DNA from: Ectobius pallidus
Lineage: Eukaryota > Arthropoda > Insecta > Blattodea > Ectobiidae
NCBI GenBank assembly: GCA_964059195.1
Contig: CAXKWD010000008.1
Location: 42,461,502-42,525,501, forward strand
Direction of reading: 5' to 3'
Length of the DNA: 64,000 bases
The notes under the pieces were generated by a model. That model was not told the DNA's origin and did no database searches. It saw nothing but the letters and a program-made list of their open reading frames with translations. Positions within the stretch are counted from its first letter, which is position 1, and every line of letters begins with the position of its first letter. The translations under genes were made by a program, and so were the position numbers. Of this stretch, positions 11,589 to 22,232 are shown piece after piece.

Positions 11589-13939
11589 TTACTATGGCGA
11601 AAATAAAAACTCAATCCAACTTACCGTTTCCGAGTTGTAGCGCTCTATAGCAGCGCTCGTGACGTCACCTGGCTAGCTCGGGTCGGACAGGGAGCATTAC
11701 ACACGGAACAGCCCCAACACAACATAATATTAGTTTTATTGTTGCACTCTTTATTGTTGAGTATCCATTGTTAGAGATGTGTGTTCATTAACATCATTGA
11801 CAGTTTTCTTTACAATATTCTGCCTCCACTCAAATGTTTTGTTGTAGTACTTTCTCTTATAAACCCAATCTCTACATGATTTAGAAAATTCCACTGAACC
11901 GCCCACGACTCTTTTTCCTTGATGGAAGTTGTGGTCAAGAGCTGCTATCATTCACCGTAAATACATGCCTTCAAATGAAAAATGGGTTCTTTTTGGTACA
12001 TATTTAAGACGTTGAAATGTTGAGATGCTATGATGGGATTCAAGACTTCCTATGTGACAAGAATGATTGAGATGCTTAATATCATTTAAAAATCTAGTAT
12101 TCATAATGATGTTATATAAGTCATGGTAGTCTTTCGAATGCTTACTGAGCCATTTAGTATTTTTAATTTTATCAGCACTTAGCACATGAAGGTATTTCTA
12201 ATTACCTTCCCAACTATGAATGTTAACAATCTGATTGAGAATTGAGGTAAATTTCTCCTTTAGCAGTATACTGTCATTCTCACACGTAGACGATGCCCAC
12301 CATAAATGATTATAAATTGATTGTTTCCATTCATGAATGACGCAGGATTTCGGAAAATTGTTAATCTTTTTCATTAGAGATTTAGCAAGGTGTCAAATAT
12401 CAAATTCGTGGTGTATGTGTGAAAATTTGTTTTTCATTAAAGCTCTAATGCCTGTGTGTCTGTCCGTTAGGAACAATTTAATAGGGAGTTTCTCATTCAT
12501 TGTTCTTATTATTTTTTCACAAGCAGCTCTTTCAATGTCACCAGCTACAGTTCCTCTTTGTACAATTACAAAATCTAGTATTTTATTCGTTGCTAAATTC
12601 ATAATGGAATACGTCAAATACTTGGCAGAGAAACCAAGCGAGTCATATTGTCCATCTCCACATAAACGTAAATTTAAATCACTCATAGCATCTACATAGT
12701 TAGCTTCCTTTTCTTTTAACCACGTTTTGTGCACGTAAGGAAATACAAATGTCTTTACAAGCTGATAGAAGTATGATTCAGAAAAAGTTTATAGCTTCAT
12801 AGAATTTGAGAAAGCTGATACATAATTAAATGATAATCTGCATAGGTACATTCCTGAGGCTATGAACACATTACTTTTTAAACTTCCACCTATGCTTCCA
12901 GAAGACCGCTCGTATGTATGCCCATTCACACAATGAGTTTTTATTCGTAACATTACTCCTCTCGTTTCAACTTTATGTTCATTAACTGGAGTGCCATATG
13001 TATGGCATATATTGAACAGTGTAAGAAGGGCACTTACACAGACAAACACAAAAGAATATTTTTCTGACAAGTTGATATTTTCTATGTCATCTACTTCTCC
13101 TTCACTAGTGATTTCATCGGGGAATTAATCTTCATCCTTTTCATCCGAGGTGTCATGTTCATCAATGTAGTTCATATAGACAGAATTTGCAGCTCTATAA
13201 ATTTCTGTGCCTTTCTCACACTGTATTTCTGAGTCAGTCTTCAATTCTACATGCATAACTTATATTCTTAAACTTGTGTAGCTTCTCTTTCTTGTTTAGA
13301 ATCAGTTATTGAATTATCAATTAATTCCTACACTTCCCTCTTTTTAAAGTAATTAGACTTCCTTTTCTTGGGAGAAGGAATTTCTTTACTTTCTATTAAA
13401 AACTTTGAAGGTACCACATCGTCTTTTAGTCTAGGGCACCTGAATTTTTCATCCTTGAGATTCTGATTTTTAAAATATCCGATTCATTAAAATCTTCTTC
13501 TTTAAAATGCTTTCCACATACTCTAGAATTTTTTGTTGGAACAAAATTATTACGCTTCATGCAAGAAACCCATTTGTTGTAAAAATGTCTGTTCTTGTTT
13601 TTATAAGGGAATGCATAGTAACCAACATTTCTATGGACACCAGAATTATTTTAACAACCGTAAACACTGCACGCAGGCATCTTCACTTACGCTACACAAT
13701 AAACAATACTAGGGAATACAAGACCCTGCACCTTTCACACAGTACCAGAGCAAGCCAAACTAAAACTGCTGATGGCGCAGCACGTTAGCTGCATGACGTC
13801 ACAGCCTTGCAACACTATAATTTAAATTGCTCACAGAATGAGAATGAGCGAACATAAAAATAAATGGTTTTCGATTCTGCACTTAGCGAGAATCATATTT
13901 TATTCCAAGCTAAAGCAAAAATTTTTGTTCAGTACCCCT
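11589..13939 (-). mobile_element. Kolobok-like THAP DNA transposon, decayed
   Basis: About 2.35 kb. On the minus strand its start reads AGGGGTACTGAAC directly after TTAA (13940-13943), as expected for the TTAA-targeting Kolobok group. The left boundary is placed where PLE sequence stops; I see no matching left TIR, so that end may be lost. Palindromic TGACGTCA words lie near both ends (about 11659 and 13794). It carries a THAP zinc finger and a transposase-like core, both broken. It lies within the ENT intron. Confidence 0.7.
11751..13680 (-). pseudogene. THAP-domain transposase (Kolobok-like) pseudogene
   Basis: From ATG at 13680 the minus strand reads MPACSVYGC, a stop, and then the rest of a C2CH THAP finger (YYAFPYKNKNR, RVCGKHFKEEDF). 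This is a DNA-binding module common in P, Kolobok and related transposases. Downstream come CGDGQYDSLGFSAKYLTY (12.6 kb), KLFLTDRHTGIRALM (12.45 kb), FDI*HLAKSLMKKI (a W-to-stop change by family comparison), HLWWASSTC (12.3 kb) and KNTKWLSKHSKDYH. They are in the order expected of a Kolobok transposase. Stops and frame changes are frequent. Confidence 0.75.
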
Positions 13940-13943
13940 TTAA

Positions 13944-15086
13944 GTCCTGATTTAATGTTTACATTATTGCCTTCAAGTAAATCAATTAGAAGATTTTGAA
14001 AGTTATTTGGTATATTAGTTCGATACAAGTATCGTCTTATTGTTCATGAGCAACACTGTTATAAGCCCTAGTAACAGTGCTTTTTTTGTGATGGTAGGCA
14101 ATGGTATGCAGTACGGAACCTTTTTTCATACAAAAAAATTAAATTTGGATATTACTTGCAATATTGTTATCACAATTCCTACAAAATTATGGCCTATTAC
14201 TTAAAATCAAGCTTGTTTGTTGGGTTTGCTAGATTTCTACATACTTAATAGCCTACATACGTCCACGTGATAGTGTCTGTAAATTGCCCTGATTATCGGA
14301 CTGCAAATGGGTTGGGGGGTTGGTTTTTCCAGCCCTCAGCAAACAGCTCTTATGGTCAAGGTCATTCTAACGGTATAAGTATTACCCCAAGTGCAGTTAA
14401 CGCTAACGTAGTAACATACATATAGTAAGTAGCTAACCACCATAGTTAATCAGGGGTTAGTGCGTGTCTAAATTTAACTGCATTCGTTGCTTACAAACCA
14501 TTGGTTCATGCTGCAGAGTTAAACAAGTTCATAGTTAGTATAATTGTGAGATTAAGGTGTGCATGTGGTTCACAAATAGAGAGGTGAAATGAGTAAAATA
14601 AGTAATTATTTTTTACTGGTGCACAATAAAAGAAAGCATGAGGATGTTTTTTAAATATCTCATAAACCTTCAAACAGTGAATAAAATGAATTGAAGAGAA
14701 CGTCACAAGTACCAGTAATTTTACTACAATTCAGGGGAGAAACAATTCTGGCCATGATTGTTGGACATTAACTCAGAAAAATGACTTCTGGGAGAAATGT
14801 GGGAGCTCCCATAAGTTTCAGTTAATAAGTTTCGGTGAGTGCCACCAGTTTTTTTGTTAGAAACAAAGCACTGCTTAGAAATATCCAGAAAGGCAATGCA
14901 TCAATTTCCTTTTCCTGTTTGGCTGATTAAAGGCAACAACTTAAGTTATAATGGAGGAATTGATATGAGTACCAGGAACAGATATGAATCCTCGCTGATG
15001 AGATGATAAGTCTGTGTAAGTTCAAATATGGTTATCAAGAATTTTTTCTATTAATCTTCAAACTACTGCCATAAAGCCATACTTAC
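13944..15086. other. Intron sequence, nothing recognised
   Basis: AT-rich sequence between the Kolobok-like element and the ENT exon at 15087. No terminal repeats, RNA gene or coding match were seen. A 66-codon minus-strand ORF at 14.5-14.7 kb has no recognisable motif. Confidence 0.45.
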
Positions 15087-15172
15087 CCTCTGCAATAACC
15101 CAGCAAGTATTCTTCCTACATAGTCACAAGTGCTGAATATTAGATATCCCACAACAGGAACAAAGAATACAT
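15087..15172 (-). CDS. Equilibrative nucleoside transporter, exon for about TM8
   Basis: An 86-bp exon between a TTTTTTCAG acceptor and a GTAAGT donor on the minus strand. Its first two bases complete an aspartate codon begun in exon 19960-20074, and it ends in phase 0. The 28 residues include FFVPVVGYLIFSTCDYVGR and ILAGLLQ. The CD(Y/W)xGR signature is a conserved ENT/SLC29 motif in the cytosolic TM8-TM9 turn. Together with its neighbours it reads through without gap or stop, which strongly supports a live gene. Confidence 0.93.
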
Positions 15173-15184
15173 CTGAAAAAACAA

Positions 15185-15221
<37 letters not shown>

Positions 15222-15600
15222 CTCTGGCAGTTAAAATAGTAATTAATATTATTATTACTTTAACTGACAGCGCTAAAACCAGAAAGTCATATCTTACTTG
15301 CAATCAGTTAGCATACACACTAATACATTTTAACTACAGGTATAGTAATAAGAAAATATGATAATAGGTAAAAGTTGAGTATTACAGTTAATTATACGAT
15401 GTAGGCCAAGTTTTACATAATGTCCTAATGTGTATAAAATAAGAGAGAATATAGGCCCACAATAATACAAATAATCACTAGGTGGCCTGTTTATAAGAAA
15501 TTAATTCTAACAGTATTAACTTAAAAATAACAATAATAATGATATAATTATTATTTATTATAATATAATAATAATTATTATTACTACTACTACTATTAGG
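15185..15600. repeat. AT-rich intron with (AAT)n/(ATT)n microsatellites
   Basis: An (AAT)n run at 15185-15219 lies just upstream of the ENT exon acceptor on the minus strand. A mixed (ATT)n/(ACT)n stretch occupies about 15525-15600. The sequence between them has no coding match. Confidence 0.7.
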
Positions 15601-15779
15601 CCTACTATTTTAACTGACAGAGTTACAAAACCTGAAAGTCATACCTTATGTTCAATCAGTTGGCATACTCATGAATATATGTTATGCTTTTAACTACCGG
15701 TTATGAAAAGTTATCACGACCATCTTCAAAGAATGCACACCACCTGGAGACAATGCTACGGTCCATACACTCATCCCCA

Positions 15780-16110
15780 TACATGCTTGTCCCTGTGAAT
15801 TTCACTCAGGTTAAGCCCTTCAGCCCATAAAACTCGCACTATACCTTGCTAAAGAAATTCTTGGTCGGTAAACACTTTCTCTCAGATGCAGAATTGAAAA
15901 CAGCAGTCTGCAGATGGCTATGTTCCAAACGAACAGACTTCAATGAACAGGGTATTTGAAACTGGTATCACGATGGGAGAAATGTGTTGAGAAACTTAGC
16001 GACTATATAGAAAAATAGACAGATGTCCCTTAATGTGTGCATTTGTTTGTAATTATACCTATTAACGTTTTGTAAAAAAAAATTGTGTGTTACTTTTAGG
16101 TCCACCCTCA
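15780..16110 (+). pseudogene. mariner transposase C-terminus, truncated
   Basis: The plus strand reads LKKFLVGKHFLSDAELKT and AVCRWLCSKRTDFNEQGI, then a decayed LATI*KNR where the family ends in a DY(V/I)EK-type block. This is the typical C-terminus of mariner/SETMAR-type transposases. The 3' end TTACTTTTAGGTCCACCCTC, followed by TATA, looks like the terminal inverted repeat. The catalytic core and the opposite end are missing. Confidence 0.7.
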
Positions 16111-16314
16111 TATAATAGGATTAGTTTACCTAGTAAAACTGACACTACAGGTCTTACTGGAATTGAATAGCATTCTATTTGAAGAGGCCCATTAACTATC
16201 AAGTCAAAATTGCTTTGCAATAATTTACAATCAGAGACACTAGATATTTTATTCCATATGCATAGGTCATCAGCATATGCTAACCTATTACATGTTAATA
16301 TGTCAGATAAATAA

Positions 16315-18732
16315 CTTTTAGATAAAATTAAATAAAAATTGTTTACAGTGGATATTTATTTGTCATTCCAACAAAAACACACAACGTTTCGGTCAAACCA
16401 TAAGACCTTCTTCAGGTGACTGTTTACAAGAAGAGAATAAACTCTCAATTGTCCGTGTCATAACAAACACTTCCGTTGTAAGTGGAATGCGCACGATTAG
16501 AATGGGACAAAAAATTGGTATAACGAAAATGCTTATCAATCCAATCAACAGGTATTTCATACGAGGACTCTTCTATAACATCCACAGGAGGAAGAGGAAA
16601 GCGTATAACATGTCTATTCTTGTTTGTTCTCTTCATGACCCCCAACCACTCATCACCCAAGTCACCGTCAAATCGGTTCAAAACGAAAGCTTGATTACAT
16701 CCGATATTCCAAGCTTCGCACACTTTTCTCCTAATAACATTGTCCTCAACCTTTAAGATCTTCAAAGCACCCATACGATGATTATTCTCGATCAAATGTT
16801 GGCTAAGACCAGTAGACGTTTTCCTACTTCTAACATCTCTCTCGTGCTCACGAAGTCGGATTTTAAAGGATCTACCTGTTTCACCAATATAAAATTTATC
16901 ACAATCCAAGCATGAGATTGAATACACCCCTGGATATTTCATTCGGTCCTTATTTCTGCCGAACCTTTTATATTCAGAAAAAATTGTTTCAATAGTTCCA
17001 TTGGTTTTGTAAGCAGGTACCAACTCGAACTTACGAAAAACCTTCTCGTAACGTTCGCTCATGGCTGGGTGGTAGGTCATACCCACATACTTAGTATTAG
17101 GATCCTTAATCTCACCATCTCTATTCATACAATGTTTTTCAGCCTCCTTCCATATCATATCCATTCTTCTTTCATCAAAACCATTGATCCTGGCTAAACG
17201 AAAAATCTCCCTTTTTTCAGAATATAAATCATTGCAGTTGTTACATAACTTTAAGGCTCTAATGGCGAAGTTACGCCAAACGTTGTGTTTAATCCTATGG
17301 TGGTGTGCGGATTTCTTATGAATATATAATTCACCTTTATTATTTTTCCTGTAAAGGCCCAATTTAATCCTCGGATAGTCTAGGACAATTCTTAAGTCCA
17401 GGAAATTTAGAGTATTATTCTCGGACCTTTCAATAGTAAATTTCATTCTGTTGTTAAAACCATTAAAATCCTCCAAAAGCTGTCCAGAAATATCATTCCT
17501 AGAAATAACCAAGATATCATCAACATAGCGAATATATACAGCAATGCTGTCCACATATTTGCTAATAATGGATCTCTCCATGAAGAAAAGGAAAATGTCA
17601 GAAACAATACCAGACACGGGGTTTCCCATGGCCAAGCCTTCGTTTTGTTTGTAGATAATACCATTAAACTGAAAAATGTTGTAGTCAGTACAAACATTAA
17701 ACCACCTAAGGTACTCATTAGCAACAATACTATCCACGCCCAATTCAATAAGCCATCTAAAGAGATACTCTCCTGCTTGAGCTCTGGGTACACTAGGATA
17801 CAAAGAAACGACGTCCAAACTAAACATACGAAGATCTTTGTTATATACAACATTATCTAAAATTTCTCTTGCTTCAAAAGAGTTGCCGATTGACCATTTC
17901 GTTCTTTTTTGTACACCCATTAATCTTTCAACCAAAGTTTTGCTAAACCATACGCCGGATGACAGTACATGGGAATAATAAGTCTAAGAGGAATACCTGG
18001 TTTATGTGTCTTGGGTAAACCAAAACAATTAGGCAATTCGTGTTTATGACCAAAAATTTGTTTTTTAGTGTTATCACTAATAGTAACACTACTATCAATA
18101 ACTTTTAACACCTCCTTTTGAATGATCTTGATAGGGTTCTTCTCCACCACAGAAAAATCAGGAGGTTGAAACATTCTGCCATCTTTTCACCATATACGGC
18201 AGAATCAATAAAAACAGGACAATTTTCTTTGTCACTCTTAATAACAAAAATATTGTTGTTCTGCATCCATCTCTTGGCGTACGCTATATCATTATCAACA
18301 TTAGATGTCACAAACTCCCCCATGTTATCATTCAATTCCTCAATGGTCAAAGAAACCTCACGAACAAATCTGCTTTTTATCCCTGCATCATAAATCATAT
18401 TCGACCCATGAATAGCAGGGGCCAAAAGGTCCTCCATATTATACCCGTTTACTTTGGGCACGTATTTAAAGCCATACCTGAAAACATTGGCAACTTTTTT
18501 TGGTATCATCTTGTCGGTCAAATTAACAAAAAGATCTCTTCTTGAAACAAGGTTATCGTCATTCAACCCATTCAAGGGCATAAGACCGTATTTCGTATAT
18601 TTTTTCAAGATGTTGTTCCTCAATGTTTTTGTTGGAATGACAAATAAATATCCACTGTAAACAATTTTTATTTAATTTTATCTAAATATATTATTCAGTG
18701 GAAATCTGGACCATTATGACAGATTTATTTTT
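16315..18732 (-). mobile_element. Penelope-like element, nearly full length, with inverted terminal repeats
   Basis: The insert is bounded by a perfect 12-bp target duplication, TCAGATAAATAA, at 16303-16314 and 18733-18744. Terminal inverted repeats of about 58 bp lie at about 16317-16374 and 18627-18688, carrying AGATAAAATTAAATAAAAAT and GGATATTTATTTGTCATTCC; PLEs are known to carry LTR-like repeats in direct or inverted order. A further 44 bp lie outside the right repeat. The single RT-GIY-YIG gene is on the minus strand. A hammerhead-like core lies at 16416-16384: CTGAAGA, a GGTC/GACC stem, and GAAAC. Confidence 0.92.
16445..18623 (-). pseudogene. Penelope reverse transcriptase with C-terminal GIY-YIG endonuclease, two frameshifts
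   Basis: About 726 codons from the ATG at 18623. The N-terminal part (to about 18165) includes FRYGFKYVPKVNGYNMEDLL. A one-base shift gives the next part (18174-17920: GLPKTHKPGIPLRLIIPMY). A second shift near 17940 leads into 496 codons with LRMFSLDVVSLYPSVP, GLAMGNPVSGIVSDIF and the catalytic YVDDILVISR. The C-terminal nuclease reads GVYSISCLDCDKFYIGETGR with R..LREHE and the late N of NRFDGDL. The enzyme would prime reverse transcription at a nicked chromosomal target. Only two lesions suggest a fairly recent copy. Confidence 0.9.
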
Positions 18733-19375
18733 TCAGATAAATAATAATTAATGAATACAAGAAACAAGAAAGGGCAGATTACTGACCCCTGGGGAATCCC
18801 TTCTGGTATATGGAAGGGCTTAGAAAGGCAGTCCTATTTTGTAAGTAGCTTGTGAACCAGTTTAAATATTTGTCATGTAGTCCTAAATTGGTCAATTTCA
18901 TTATTAGTAAGTCATGATTTACTACATCAAATGCTCGATTTAGGCACAAAGAATATAACATCTGATTGGGACTGGGTGCAATTTTCTTTTGCTATGTCAT
19001 TAAGAAGAGTAACAATATTGATTGTGGTTGATTTATTTTTGGTGAAACCGTGTTGGAAATCATGTAGTTCACTTTTGCAGAAAAATGAGACATGACTCAA
19101 AAGTTTGGAAAAATTATTTGTTCAAAATATAGGTCTAAAATTCGTAACTTCTTTACTTTTCCCCTTCTTATGAGCTGGTCTAATAGCAGAGTTTTTCCAC
19201 GGGGATGGAAAAGTTTATATTTTAAGTGAAAGATTATAAATCTATGTGAGGACTGGTGATAATATGGGAGCACACCCCTTCACAATAAAGCTTAGAGTTT
19301 GATCTGGCCCGCTAGTCTTGGCTACTTTAAGTTTTTTAATTGATGACAAGATATCCAAGTTTAAAATAGACTAAC

Positions 19376-19377
<2 letters not shown>

Positions 19378-19428
<51 letters not shown>

Positions 19429-19453
19429 TAAAATAATAATAACAATAATAATA
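19378..19453. repeat. (AAT)n microsatellite
   Basis: A long AAT run with a few interruptions (AAAAT, AACAAT), directly at the upstream edge of the split LINE fragment. It could be the tail of a different LINE. Confidence 0.85.
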
Positions 19454-19959
19454 AATTTAATTTAAATCGTTTTAATATTGTTTAAACTTCCTCTGTGTAT
19501 TACAGTTTTAAAGATATACTATTTTAAGTAAGAATAAGGATTTTCATAAATTAAGAAAGCACCAATAAAGAGATTCATCATTCTATAGGCCTATGCTAGG
19601 ATCATGAATACCTTTATGTGAAAACGCTGTAACAGTATTTTTCTAAAGTCAATGAGAAGTGTATAACATTAAAAATAAAATAGCCTAGTTGTGTTTCCCT
19701 CTGCATTAGTCCATCATAAATTTTACAAGAGTCGGCATATGAAATCTTTCAAAAGAATGTTAGAGATTCACAACTGGCCTTGAGACCATTCACTGAGTTT
19801 CTTCTGTGTGGGAGAGTTGTGTTGTTAGGTTCCCATCCCAAGGACTATTTTTAAAAGAAACAGTTCCTTGCTATCCAAAACAACAAAAATGCAAACAACT
19901 TTGTAACAGTTTTATAAGGGAAGGGTTCTTGGAAGAGCTGAAAAATGTTAAACAATTAC

Positions 19960-20074
19960 CATTCCAAGCATTGCCATTTCCTTTTGCTGTAGAATTTACA
20001 AGAACAGTCACTGCAGGATACATAGCAAGAGATACAAAAAATGTCAGCCACACTGCAAACCCAAACATCCATAT
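19960..20074 (-). CDS. Equilibrative nucleoside transporter, exon for about TM7
   Basis: A 115-bp exon after a TTTATTTCAG acceptor; the donor is G|GTAATT. It starts in phase 0 and ends one base into a codon completed by exon 15087-15172 to give WND. It encodes IWMFGFAVWLTFFVSLAMYP, then AVTVLV and GNGNAWN. In the ENT family, TM7 carries the pattern F..T..(V/L)(F/Y)PA(V/I)T, so the match is strong. The upstream exon ends in a lysine pair that joins as SILKK-IWMF, as in other insect ENTs. Confidence 0.94.
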
Positions 20075-21163
20075 CTGAAATAAAAAAATTGTGGGCAATT
20101 AAAAATGCTATTTATGACTGAAGTATTAAATTTGATATACCTAATTTATGACTTAGCCTCTTCTCAGAAATTAACCTTAAGGTATGCTCTAGCAGCATGT
20201 TTGCCTTTTAAATATATGTTCAGAATGAAAGTTACTTTTTGAAGTACTGGTCAGTCGTTGGATCATTAATTTTCATACATATTTATGACATAGTGATATA
20301 AAATTATTATTAAAGCAAGAGATTAGAAAGATAAAACTGGCTTCATGGTCATAATGCATATAATTTTAAGTTAAAATTCATTTTCTACAGTCATGTAACA
20401 TGCAAGAAAAATGGAAAAGATTTGCATCCTCTGGACAATAATGGGGTGAAAAATTTTGATGTTAATAATGGCAGAGGACTGTTTCAAATTATGATACAAT
20501 CTGAAAGAAAGATTCAATAAATTTGAACACTTTTGCTTTCTTGCATATATGTAGTATAGAGAAAGTATTGTGATCGTGACAAAAAATCGAAATCAAGATA
20601 ACATCGGGAAAAGATGTTTCACGGTGCCTTAGAAACCGAAAAAAAGTGTTTTTGGAATGACGTCTTTCCGTTTGTCTGTGGACAAGCACAGTGGGTAAAC
20701 TGTTCATTGTATTTACTTCATTTTTCGAATTAAGGACTTATTCAAAATTTTATCGAACTGCCAGAATTTGACATTTATAACTCAAATATTAAGGGGACTT
20801 TGCATGAAAATTTTTGATTCTTGAATAATTGGCTCTAACGATTTTAATAAAAATTTAAAATTGGAAACTCTTATCTATGACTAATGAAATGGCAAAATCC
20901 GTTTTTCTGCAAAAACGACTTAGAGGGTACTTACTTGTAACCATTTTCAATTTTTCTAGGCTATCTCCGTTACATTGGGCGGGTGATACATGGAAACTTA
21001 GCACAGTCAAGTTGTAGAGAAAATAAAAAATATTTTTTTTTTGTTAAATACATTTCGTTATGAAATTAATAGGTATCAAGACAAACGAAATAACATGACT
21101 TAAATGCGAATTTCAGAACATATATTTTGATTAAAATATGAATGATATTCTTCTGTTGCCCAT
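20075..21163. other. Intron sequence, nothing recognised
   Basis: Upstream (minus strand) side of the ENT TM7 exon. The stretch at 20.6-21.1 kb has the feel of an old repeat (AAAAACGACTTAGAGGG and similar words), but no ends or coding region can be defined. Confidence 0.4.
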
Positions 21164-21176
21164 AGTAACAAGAATA

Positions 21177-21494
21177 AAACTAAACTAAACTCCGTGGCGC
21201 TACATCCCTGGAGGGACTTGGCCTACCACCCGACCGCTGCGTCATCTCCCGTAGGCAGATGGCAGGATTGGGGGGCATGTGGTCAGCATGCCGACACCCA
21301 CTGCCGTTAATGGTGGTTTTCTTGACCGGAGCCGCTACTTCTCTATCAAGTAGCTACACAATTGGAATCACGAGGCAGAGTGCACCCCTGCCAGACCTCC
21401 CTACCTCAGAAAAATCCGAGGAGGTACCGGGAATTGAACCCGGGCCGACAGATCTGTAGTCAGCAACGCTAACCACAAGACCACGCCGGCGGAC
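21177..21494 (-). mobile_element. tRNA-derived SINE, family 1, copy a
   Basis: A 318-bp element flanked by the exact 13-bp duplication AGTAACAAGAATA (21164-21176 and 21495-21507). Read on the minus strand, the head begins at about 21494 with an A-box-like GTGGTCTTGTGGTTAGCG and a B box GGGTTCAATTCC, the internal RNA polymerase III promoter of a tRNA. A family-specific body follows, then a short TTTAG repeat tail. A second copy lies at 46231-46542. It has no coding capacity and depends on a LINE for movement. Confidence 0.92.
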
Positions 21495-21507
21495 AGTAAC
21501 AAGAATA

Positions 21508-22232
21508 CTACAGCCTAATTATTGTTGTGAAATGTAGTCAGTTTACCACAGTCTAATGAACACACCAAAATCAATTAGAACGAGGTGGTTTAGGGTAATA
21601 GGGAAGAGGTCCTGGGTTCAAATCAAATTTCGTGGTCACCCAAATTTACCAGTAGGCTCTTGTAATACCTCATTCATGTAGCATTTGCTTCTATTGTTCG
21701 GCCATATCTTAATGTATCCTGCTCTTTGCCTTTGAGATTGAGAAAACCATGCAAACTCCAAGTTATTATTAGTGTTATTATTATTATAATTATTATTATT
21801 TCACGGTAAAAGCATTGAACATAAGGATCGACCATGATGCTTTCCGTTCTAGATACTTGTTACTTTTTTCTGTGCTAGCCTTTAACACGTATATGCGAGA
21901 AAGTTTGTGTAACATATTTTTGCACCATTTATTTATTAATGCTTTATAACTTAAACCTGTTTAAAATATGGATAATGGAAATATATAAAATACACTTGAA
22001 AAGAACAAAAACTTAACAAAAATATTAAATCAATGCACTACACTTAGCATATATCTTCTTTTTGATCTGGCACTGTTCATTAGTTTCTTCATGCAGCATG
22101 ATGTTCGTTGAATATGACCTCCAATGATACTCTTCAAAATAGCTTGTTAAATAAAATTATCACTTGTGCTATGTTTTGTGTGAAGATGTAAAGTGTTATT
22201 TCACTGAATAATAATGATGTAATTTGGTAAAA
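21508..22232. other. Intron sequence, possible second tRNA-like head
   Basis: At about 21575-21645 the plus strand reads GAGGTGGTTTAGGGTAATAG and then GTCCTGGGTTCAAATC, reminiscent of A and B boxes of a tRNA-derived SINE. The tail and target duplication were not found, so this is tentative. A short (ATT)n run lies at 21768-21800. The rest shows nothing. Confidence 0.3.

Larger units (their letters stand above)
16111..19378 (-). mobile_element. LINE reverse transcriptase fragment split by a Penelope insertion
   Basis: RT blocks lie on the minus strand on both sides of the PLE. Right of it: TSGPDQTLSFIVKGC (about 19.3 kb), WKNSAIRPAHKKGKSKEV (19.2 kb), FQHGFTKNKSTTINIVTLL (19.05 kb), AFDVVNHDLLIMKL (18.9 kb) and GIPQGSVICPFLFLVFIN (18.75 kb). 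Left of it: RLAYADDLCIWNK (16.27 kb). Removing the insert and one copy of the duplicated TCAGATAAATAA makes the two halves continuous in one frame. Other stops show that the LINE itself is old. It starts beside an (AAT)n run. Confidence 0.85.

Noticed and set aside
12337..12699. 120-codon plus-strand ORF
   Set aside because: It is antisense to the conserved Kolobok-like transposase block on the minus strand.
13507..13788. 93-codon plus-strand ORF
   Set aside because: Antisense to the THAP finger of the Kolobok-like transposase.
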